A DNA stretch of 64,000 bases from Conoideocrella luteorostrata (Eukaryota > Ascomycota > Sordariomycetes > Hypocreales > Clavicipitaceae), in NCBI GenBank assembly GCA_032433595.1, contig JASWJB010000231.1, forward strand, positions 1 through 64,000. Direction: 5' to 3'. Below are positions 55,975 to 64,000 of the stretch, piece after piece. Both the position numbers and the translations under genes were made by a program. Position 1 is the first letter of the stretch. Each line of letters begins with the position of its first letter. The notes under the pieces were generated by a model, which saw only the letters and a program-made list of their open reading frames with translations, searched no databases and was not told where the DNA came from.

Positions 55975-56940
55975 AACGGGTAGTGTTGCGCAGCCCGACT
56001 GGTACGAAATTCTGCTAGGATTGACGGCCAAACCCCTGGAGACTCGGGATATGCTAAACAGCGAACCGCTGAAGTCCACCCTCCGTTTGACTCTTCAAAA
56101 TGACCACGGCCCACCGAGTAAGAAGATGGCGGCACTGGCAGCCGATACAGTTCACGCTCTTGCCGATGTCGAGAGTATTCTTCAACCATCGCATCTGGTT
56201 CTAGCAGACTACTTTTTTCGGTGAGTATCCAACAAATGCGAGTGATGCTTGCTTGTAGTTGGCGATCTAACGCGCCACCAAAAACGTTCTAGGTTACATG
56301 AACTGCAAATGCCTGGTCGCGGCTGTGGAGCTCCGAATCCCTGACTTGCTGCTGGTCAGGTCTCCATGAGACTCGACGATTTCGCGGCAGCGAGTGAGGC
56401 AAAAGCGCATAGGATGCGCCAGATTCTCATAGCACTATACAACAACGGAATTTTCCGCTATGACGGGATTTTAGACACGTACAGCAACAATCACGTATCG
56501 AGCCTCCTCGCGCGTGACCACTGGACACATTGGCACAACTGGGTGAACCCCTACGGTAACGAGTTCTATGATATTGCCAGGGGCATCCCAGGCAGTGTGC
56601 GCAGCGACACGGAGCGGCCTGCCGCGCAGCTGAACTTCAACACTGACGATGACATGTTCGCCTACTTCAATACCCATGGGTGGGTGGATGCCTCGCCTCT
56701 ACCAGAGCCTCGGCGGAGGAGCCACGGCAAAGGCTGCTAGCATACCGGAGGACTACCCCTGGAACGAGTTGGCCGACAAGACGGTCCTTGAAATTAGTGG
56801 TGGTGGCAGCGGGCTGATTGCCAGTCTCCTACGTCGGTTCCCGACCATGCATCTTCGACCTCGAGGCTGTCATTACGGCTGCGTCGCAGTCCATTTTGGT
56901 TCATTTTACATGTGGAACGGGCCGCCGCGATGATGTGGCC
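55975..56940 (+). pseudogene. O-methyltransferase pseudogene (Methyltransf_2-like)
   Basis: Conserved pieces in order: an N-terminal helical part ending ILQPSHLVLADYFF, a GTGAGT intron, YMNCKCLVAAVELRIPDLL, then a frame change near 56355 before SMRLDDFAAASEAKAHRMRQ, and the dimerisation/substrate region to NTDDDMFAYFNTHGWV. A second frame change near 56690 precedes SIPEDYPWNELADKTVLEIS with the SAM-binding motif EISGGGSGLIASLL. The C-terminal catalytic half is missing or unreadable after about 56940. Two frameshifts and the truncation make it non-functional. Before decay it would have methylated a hydroxyl of a secondary metabolite. It is divergent from the P450. Confidence 0.8.
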
Positions 56941-57580
56941 TATGAGTCGCGGAAGCGGGCCGTTGCGACCGTCGACGTCTGAGATGACTAGACATAATCG
57001 TGCCTCGGTCTTTTCATCTTGGGTTAGATTGAATTGTCAAAGTCGCGCAAGCTAAACCAACTTGTGGGTAGTGTCGACATGGATATTCTCACTCCATGCC
57101 CCCCATTACGGTTGATCGAGGCGGCGGCGGCTTTTACTGAATATGGATAGAATTGACTCGCCTCTTTTTATGTTCATCCCTGACACCTTGCCGAAACCAG
57201 TGGCTATTACTGTGTTCCTTACAAATATCTACTTTATGGCCTTTTTTGTACAAGTCCGGCTGTTGCCAATGCACCGTTGGCAACGGCCGGCGACACGGCC
57301 TTCATCATGCGTTGGTGCACCTTGAATGTTAGGGGCACCATCAGTGGCGGGTTTTTGGCGTAAGTTTGTGGGATATGGGCAAGTATTTACGTATCCGTAT
57401 AGAGAGGACTTACCAGAAACCATTCGTGATTTGTGACACCATCAGCCAATGTCACTATGACCTTCGACTCGCATCCTAGGCCTCTTTCTAGACGAGAGAT
57501 GGACTGATATCCGCAACACCATTGGTCAAGACTAGCTTCTTGCCAGACCATGATCTACCCTGATAATCCAAGGCTACGAA
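56941..57580. other. Decayed gap inside the cluster
   Basis: About 640 bp with no recognised coding piece. It probably holds eroded C-terminal sequence of the methyltransferase (plus strand) and of the dipeptidase (minus strand). Confidence 0.4.
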
Positions 57581-58455
57581 TCAACCCTCGTCTGTTTTGC
57601 GCACCTGCTGGATTGTCGCCTGTTCAAACTGAACCGTCTTATAGTTCTCGAGCAGGTCAGATAGGGTCTTCGTATGAAAGCCAGTGGTACACGAACTGAA
57701 AATATCCTCATTGCCCAGTGGGTTCTGTTTCTCCTCGTATGCAGCGACGCCGCTCACAGCCCCATGGTATTCAGAGCCCTCCCGAACGAGTGCATGGACA
57801 TGGACATGCGCAGAACCTACCCAGATGAATGCGAGAAAACCACGGACGCTCGGCTCAAAAGTGGATGATGCTGGGGCGGCGCAAAGCATTAGCAGGCTGA
57901 TGCGATTCATTTCTAGAACGGCTCTTTCTCCAGTCTCGGACAGACCGCCATGCAACTCTATTTTTTTCGTCTAATCGGCCGCAACCCTTAGCTGGTAGCT
58001 CAAAACTGCCATGCAACAAGTCCATTGACTTCCCGCGGAACCTGCGTAGGCATTGTTCTTGCTGGGTGTCAGTTTCACGTAACGTTCGGCTAACGAGTAG
58101 TACGCTTGCAATTCGCTAAAGCTATTGCCAATTTGATGCAATCCCTCAATGCTAATGAGACATGCGATGCGACCGCTTCTAAGCATGTCCCATACATCCG
58201 AGACAGTCGGGGCCATGCCAAGGCGCGTCTGGTGCGTGTCCGCGATTCTGTGTATGAGATCGATCTGCTGTAGAGTTTTTCTTATTATGTCACCTTAAGT
58301 CAAACCCGTGGCCTGGGAACTCTCGCTAGAACAAAGCCGAGTTAGATGAGACGACGCAAAGCTTCGGATGGGCGAAGAGCCGTGTACGTTGCTACTAACG
58401 ACGGGGACGAACGCGCTCCAGAACTGTGTCTTCGGATTCTTTTGGCGCAACTTCT
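57581..58455 (-). pseudogene. Membrane dipeptidase (M19, GliJ-like) pseudogene
   Basis: Pieces read in order on the minus strand: KTQFWSAFVPV at about 58430, then after a break KTLQQIDLIHRIAD and SDVWDMLRSGRIACLISIEG with LHQIGNSF, then after a further frame change HGGLSETGERAVLEMNRI (about 57950), then another shifted block with a VFSHSS-like motif near 57830. These are hallmarks of the renal-dipeptidase family that occurs as GliJ in gliotoxin-type clusters, where it cleaves Cys-Gly from the glutathione-derived thiol adduct. The N-terminal metal-binding HxD segment is absent, and at least three frame changes or stops occur, so the gene is dead. Its remaining N-terminus is fused to the neighbouring MFS gene. 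Confidence 0.8.
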
Positions 58456-59810
58456 CCCATCTGGGCAGACTCAGGGGAACACTTAGAGCCAACAGGGCCG
58501 TAACCAGCGCAAAAGCAGCTTTGAGGGTATCCATGTATGCCTCGATGATTCCTGGGAGCTGCTGCTCCGAAAAGTACTTTCGTAATTCTGCAACGTCGAC
58601 GGAGAGGATCTTCGTGGCTGAAACACCTGGATCCGTCTCACCAATGCGTCTCAGCAGCACATTGCCACATGCGGATTGCGCAGCAGAGAAAACGACCCGC
58701 CAACGAGCTAAAAGAAGAGGATCATGGCAGATACGGTCCTCATATCCTCCATACCGACGCCTGCCGTGTTGGCCATGATGGGAATCTGGGACAGAAATCC
58801 CGTGGACGCGCCGGCCAAAATCTGGTAAGCAACCCATTTGGCGACAGCGATGGCGGGCGTGAATGTGTAAATCAGACCGCCTCCGACGGCGCTGAAAGCG
58901 GCCCTGCCGGCCATGAAGGGAATGAACTGGTTGGTCATGCTGAGAGCAAAGCCGGATAGCACGGAGAAGATGCCGCTAATGAGAAAGGGAAGATTGTGAA
59001 CTCCAGATTGCAGGAGAGCGTCGCCTAGTACCGATTGGAAATAGATGGACAGGTAGTAAATCAACACAAAGAGCCCGCCCGAGTTGAAGAAAACAACCAG
59101 CTGGTTTGCCAAGATGCGACGCTTCTTCAGGGTCCTTGGAATGATGAAGGCCTGCTCACCCATCCAGATCTCGTTCGTCACACATGCGAAGGAAATCAGA
59201 ACAAATCCAATCAGAATGCTGATGACTGAACTAGTGTTTCTGCAAGCCACCCCATTGAAGCGCCAAAAAGTAGCAGACGACGGTACACAGCACCAGTGCA
59301 CAGCCGTTGAGATCCAACTGCATCATTTTCTCCCTGAAATATGCGGGTGTCGGGGTGTAACCTGCTGGGAGACGGAAAAAAGCCAAGATGATGATGGCCG
59401 CGAGCGCACTGATGGGCAAGTTCATCCAGAAACACCAGCGCCAGGTGACGTGCTCGGCGAAAGGGCCACCGACCGACAGTGAGCGTGAGGCTATTGTGGG
59501 CAACGGCGCAGGTGAGGCTACCAAGCTCGAAGAGAAACAGCGCGACAAGGTAGCTCCATTTAAGGTGGAAGTATTTGAAAACTTTGCCCCGGGTGGTTTA
59601 GAAGACGGCAAAGTTCAGAAACGCCGAGGACCCGTACCAGCCAATGTCGCCCAGGCTGCGCAACTCGTCGGTAATTCTTGCAATGGCCGTTGCCAGGATG
59701 GTCGAGTCCAGGTTGGCCGTGAACATGCCCATGAGCAGAACAAGCATGGCGGCGCCCAGCTGCCAAGGCCCGAGCAAGTCAGCAGATCAGCCATCGCCAA
59801 GTGATGGGCG
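58440..59810 (-). pseudogene. MFS (DHA14, GliA-like) drug/toxin exporter pseudogene
   Basis: Minus strand. TM1-2 are readable ([20 protein letters not shown] ... [14 protein letters not shown]), then a TAA near 59598. [20 protein letters not shown] follows, but near 59470 the frame changes and about 60-80 expected residues, including motif C, are missing; the text jumps to [20 protein letters not shown]. The next block reaches QWGGL, an intron-like gap lies near 59230, then TM7-13 (NQLVVFFNSGGLFVLIYYLS ... GMEDMRTVSAMIL). A TAG near 58709, where a Gln codon is expected, and one more frame change precede the C-terminus. The MFLR-type 14-helix exporters act in self-protection by exporting the cluster product. 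A deletion fuses its end to the dipeptidase remnant. Confidence 0.83.
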
Positions 59811-60673
59811 GTTTTGGTGTAGGATTGATAATAAGGGGAGTTTTAGAGTTGACGGAAGGGCTGAAGTGTCAATGGTCCACCCCCGATGAAGTCGAGATGG
59901 GGAGAGAGTAAGGAGTAACTAACTATTAATATACGCCCCTGAGCCCCGGCTGCCAGTATTTATTCGCCTGGCGGCAATCAACAGTAGGTGTACAATTCCT
60001 CTTTCGAAATTGAGGATTTGTAATTGCATAAGCAGCCGCTTTTGTACTCGGTGTAGTGGCCATGATGAGCACTAGACAAATCTCAATACCTTAATTCGCA
60101 GCTGGAGCACGTCGAGCACAACGGCCCGTTGTGACGATCCATCGGCCCGCGGGAAACCCACACATCACGGGAATTGGAGCTTTGTCACGGGTTTTGCACC
60201 AATTAAAATCGGTTTGGATGCTCCCCAGAGGTCTCCGTCCCAATCGGAGACAAAAGTCTGGCGCAATCCACAATTGCCAGATCTGATCTAAAACTCCTCC
60301 AGTACAGTCCCGCATGGACTATTAGCGCAGAAAGTCGGCCCCATCGTTGCGCCACGTTCGGAAACGTCACAGGCTCCGTGGAAATAGCTGGTTCCTATAA
60401 AAATCGAAGAGTTTCGTTTTGCGGTTTACCTCCACACGACCACAGTTCACGATTGCCCCCTCCCATCAACATCAACCGTCGCCGAACCTAGCCCAATCGT
60501 CCTTCCGATCGCCCAGCCTAGCCCAATCATTCTTCTGAATCGCAAGACTCATCAGCTAGACCATGAATCTCTACAACCTAATCCAAATTAGTCTTCCAAG
60601 ACCTCCCACAACTAGGTAACTTTTCTTTGTTACCATTTAAGATAGATGTTATGCCAATTGATAACTAACTAGC
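59811..60673. other. Intergenic between the exporter and hydrolase remnants
   Basis: About 860 bp without recognised coding sequence. CTATAAAAAT at 60396-60405 and a C/A-rich leader with a repeated GCCTAGCCCAATC phrase (around 60486-60528) look like the promoter and 5' UTR of the former gene at 60674. Confidence 0.5.
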
Positions 60674-61842
60674 ATGCCAAGAGCGGAGTTGCAGGGTTAT
60701 CTAGAGTCGAAGAGAGCCCAGATCGAGGAGATAATGAGGATATCAGGCGTTGCCGGCGTCTCCATCGTCGCTATTGACCGTGGTCAGACCGTGTTTCAGG
60801 ACAATTTTGGGTATCACGATGTTATGAAGCAACTGCTCGTGACCTCCGACACAATTTTGCACATCGCGTGATTAACCAAGAATTTCACCGGAGCTTGCAT
60901 ACATAAATTGAGGGTTCAAGGACTCCTGTAGATCGAGGACTCCGTTTAAAAGTATCTTCCAGAGGCTGAAAGTGTAGATCCTACCGTTGCTGCGACAGTT
61001 ACATTTGCTGATCTCCTCGGCCATCGCACTGGTCTTAGACAGGCTGACAATATACGGCTCGGCTCTGAAGGCGAGCTCCTGATTAACAGGGATCAAATGA
61101 CGAAGTCTTCAATCATCTCCAGCCTCGAGCAAGCATACGGTCTCAGTTCATATACAACAACATTTGCTATGCTGTGCTTGGAGAGATAATATCTAAGCTG
61201 GCTGGCCAACCCTACCATACGTACCTGAAACAGACCATTCTAGATCTTCTAAAACATGACTCGCACCATTGTAGATAAAGACATCGGCTAACCAGATAAT
61301 ACCTCGCTGGCATATAGCACGCTGGACAATGGCGAGCCATACAGCGTTCCACTTCCAGGTAGCAGTGGAAACGTCGCCATGGGCGCTGCTGGGGGATTGC
61401 TGAGCACTGTTAACGACTGGACCAAATATTGCAAGGCGTTGATGAAATTATGGAATAGCCAGTCTCGAGTGAAATCGGTGGACCACAGGATTGGAGATCA
61501 GAAGTGGAGGAGGGAAGAGTACCTAGGAGACCTAATAGGCTCCTGAGTGACTACGTTGGGATCTATGTTGGTTTCGAGGGCATCTTCCGCATTGAAGTGA
61601 TAGAGGAAGAGAATGGACTCAAAATACTCTTCCAGGGCCGAAAAACTCAGAAGTTCCAGTTACAGCACCATGACGATGCATTCACCTGGTTTATGTCTTG
61701 GAATGAACAAATCAAGAGAGCGCACTTTATCAGTTATTCGCCAGAGTTATACTTTATCCAGTTCAAAGGCGATGAAAACAGAGTCATCACCAGTTTGAAT
61801 TGGAATAAGATGGTCGAAAGCGAGGACTTTATTAAGGAATGA
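60674..61842 (+). pseudogene. Beta-lactamase-fold serine hydrolase pseudogene
   Basis: The class C beta-lactamase/esterase family is recognised from an N-terminal helix and ISGVAGVSIVAIDRGQTVFQ, then TILHIA followed by a TGA (60869-60871) exactly where the catalytic Ser of the SxTK motif should be (HIA-stop-LTKNFTG). After more stops come TFADLLGHRTGLRQAD, the YxN motif block YNNICYAVLGEIISKLAGQP (about 61150), GNVAMGAAGGLLSTVNDWTK (about 61370) and an intact C-terminal domain frame (61504-61842). At least three stops and several frame changes occur. Such hydrolases occur in fungal clusters as esterases or transesterases; the ancestral role here is unknown. Confidence 0.83.
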
Positions 61843-62312
61843 GACTATGGCGGGATTATAGAGAAAGTCTGCTTTATTGTCACACGCAACAGCACAACAA
61901 GGCGTCTGTTGGAATCCCTCGTCAAGCACACGAACAATCAAGGAGATATCATTAATGTTGACTCGAACCCTCCGAGTCTGTGCGATATCAGCGTTTCTGC
62001 TTAAACGGTATGGCTTCACTGAATTTAGGTCTAATAATAATCGGTCTAACACCAAAAGACTTCTATACCGCATCAAGATAGCATAGCTGAGGATAGCAGT
62101 AAATTTGAGGCTGTATTTAAATAATCCACGAAATTTGTCTGCAGTTTCACGTTGTTTGTGCCAAATACGCGCAATATAATAGTGCCAGTGTTCAGTGACT
62201 TCCGTGGCACTAGCGTGGTGTACCCGTGCTTATAGTGAATGTACGATCAACGTGACTGTCGCTAAAAATTGTAAAAGAACCCCTCACTCCAGGCAGTCGG
62301 CGGTTCAAGCAT
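61843..62312. other. AT-rich gap inside the decayed region
   Basis: About 470 bp without recognised features. Confidence 0.4.
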
Positions 62313-62575
62313 CCTTCTTTCACATCACAAGTCACAAGTCCAGCCACTCTCGACTACACCAAATGGCTCCCCATCTGTGAGCATGAAACACCCTACCAAA
62401 TACTTAGCAAGTTTCCTGGCAATTACAAGAAGACCAATCCAGAATTTAGCCCCGCGCCAGTAGCCGGGACAGCCCATGATATGCGCGGTAAAGAGGGAGA
62501 CTTCCAAATCGACATCCACAGCTTCCAGGTCTGCAGCCAAGAGACTCTTGTGCCCACAAGCGGGATAAGCCTCCT
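62313..62575 (+). pseudogene. Fragment of a CmcJ/AsaB-like oxidoreductase
   Basis: An open stretch that reads SPATLDYTKWLPICEHETPY, then FPGNYKKTNPEF and HDMRGKEGDFQIDIHSFQVC with QETLVP. This matches the N-terminal ~90 residues of the fungal CmcJ/AsaB (methyltransferase/hydroxylase-like) family, which normally runs on for a further ~180 residues with an iron-binding HxD motif. Here similarity stops after QETLVP and no metal-binding part follows, so it is a truncated relic. The frame continues to 62714 without resemblance. The family call is from memory of the pattern and moderate. Confidence 0.6.
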
Positions 62576-64000
62576 ACTTATAGCTATAGTAGTTGATCTG
62601 ACCAATTCAATCAAATTCAAAAACTCATGTGAACTAATTCCTGCCTCCGTAGAGGTTCCTTTCCGCCCACATACTATACTAAAGGAAAATAGAGTAGTTT
62701 TATCTTTTACCTAGGAGGGTTAATAAGAGTGTGGTGGAATACTCGCCGTACCCGTTGGAATGCCAAAGACAGGAAAAATTAAGCACTAAGCGTGCTTGCA
62801 GAGATATAAATGAGGGGATTCGGAAGGGTCCGGAGGAGACATCCTTTTTCTATCATCACTAGCAATATATATACATGATCTTAACCCCTTCCAGTTGAAA
62901 GCAACAGTGCTAGGGTATCCCTCAGCCTTTAGCTACACAATACGGAGTACTTCGTACATGTCGCCAGCCTTCGTAGACCAGATGTGGCTGCCACGTCACA
63001 ACCACCTCCACTTAGGCCTGTCACTGACTTAACCATAACCGTGCGAGTCCGTCGTGCGGGGCGCCATTCTAGCAGCCCTCCGCCACGCAACACACCGCCT
63101 CAATCGACACGAGATCAAGCACAACAAGGTGATCTGGTCAGACAGCATACTGCCTGTTGCGTCCTCAGCACTATATTTGTTGCCACGGAGTACTCCGTAG
63201 GCTAACTATTTACCGAGTGCCTTCAAATACGGAGTACTTAAGCTTAAGTAAGGGTCTGGACCCCAGTGGGGTTGTATCCCCGGCTCGTAGTGCGACTTCA
63301 TCCCGAGCATTCTGGTCTAAAATGTCAATAGTTGCATTGTCTATGGAGAAACGGCGGAACACCCCGGTAGTTACCCGTGGCTGAGAGACTACTAGTATGA
63401 CCATTGTGCCACACAAGGGGCTGGCGGTAGACGAAGAAGCGAATATTCACACGCGAACGGTCCCCCACCCACAAACCTTGAACATGGATGCAAAAGGTTG
63501 CTGGGGATGCTGGGATGCTGGCGCTGCGATCCCGGTGCCACTTTCGCTTTGCGGCTGATCAATATCGCATAATAAACAATCAATAGTGGGATTTGTGGAA
63601 GTCATTGATTCATCCCAGTACGGCCTCGCCGACTTGGAAGCTTCGCCGGTGCGTGGGCAAAGTCTCGCTGTCATTGGAGATTACGAAATCTGCTCTCTTG
63701 TCTCTGCACGTTCTGGATCGCCGAGGCGGCACTCATCCACGCTCGACATGGAACTTGAGGCGTTTCTAGACCCATCGGTTCGACAGCGCTAGTAGATAGA
63801 CACAGGACAATGGAAAAACTGAGCTTTTCAGCTTTACAGCTCTTCAACAGTAAATACACCTCACTCTCTGAACTGAAAAGTCCTAATATCGAGCTTTAAA
63901 AGATCAGATGTTCTCATTCTGCTCTTGCTCTACGTCCAATTAACCTCACACTGGTATTTTCCTCACAACACGAAGCTTCTACAGATAATTCAGCAATCAT
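62576..64000. other. Right end of the window without a recognised gene
   Basis: About 1.4 kb. TACGGAGTA motifs lie at 62941-62949, 63185-63198 (the palindromic form lacking its two outer bases) and 63228-63236. Short frames on both strands (e.g. 63447-63674 minus) are not recognised. Confidence 0.5.

Noticed and set aside
57143..57325. 60-codon frame with hydrophobic residues inside the cluster gap
   Set aside because: Considered as an eroded membrane protein, but no motif of a transporter is visible.
63240..63420. Possible tRNA-like stems
   Set aside because: No pair of A- and B-box sequences with a foldable acceptor stem could be found by eye.

Overview
This is nuclear DNA of a filamentous ascomycete (Pezizomycotina, most likely Sordariomycetes/Hypocreales). 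The evidence is short spliceosomal introns (about 45-280 bp) with GTRAGT-type donors and CTAAC/CTGAC branch points, a cerato-platanin, a Zn2Cys6 regulator, a PNP-NACHT-ankyrin NLR-like protein, secondary-metabolism genes, and C-to-T decay of the RIP type. The species cannot be fixed from the sequence. I resolved 22 protein genes and rebuilt their exon joins by hand, plus six pseudogenes or gene fragments and two copies of a MITE.

Layout. 1-10.1 kb is housekeeping: methionyl-tRNA synthetase, the NatA catalytic subunit, a low-complexity hypothetical protein and eIF2B beta. The first two genes lie between two oppositely oriented MITE copies. 10.1-19.3 kb is an accessory stretch with a dead short-chain dehydrogenase, a large PNP-NACHT-ankyrin gene and much non-coding DNA. 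19.3-34.3 kb is conserved core: Nem1-type phosphatase, a small membrane protein, Nhp2, Qcr8 and prohibitin 1 (head to head), Rex3, an ICMT-like methyltransferase and a Rog1-like lipase. 36-48 kb is niche-related: cerato-platanin, an orphan gene, a Zn2Cys6 factor divergent from an MFS sugar transporter, a DMT-type transporter and an AKR7-like reductase. 49-51.6 kb holds a secreted subtilase with altered active-site motifs.

53.9-62.6 kb looks like a decaying secondary-metabolite cluster. An apparently intact cytochrome P450 is followed by broken O-methyltransferase, dipeptidase, MFS exporter and beta-lactamase-like genes and an oxidoreductase fragment. The set P450 + methyltransferase + membrane dipeptidase + DHA14 exporter is reminiscent of epidithiodioxopiperazine (gliotoxin-type) clusters, but no NRPS is visible here.

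Across the window the 9-mer TACGGAGTA (often as the palindrome TACGGAGTACTCCGTA) occurs about 18 times, every time outside coding exons. I saw no tRNA or rRNA gene and no CRISPR array.
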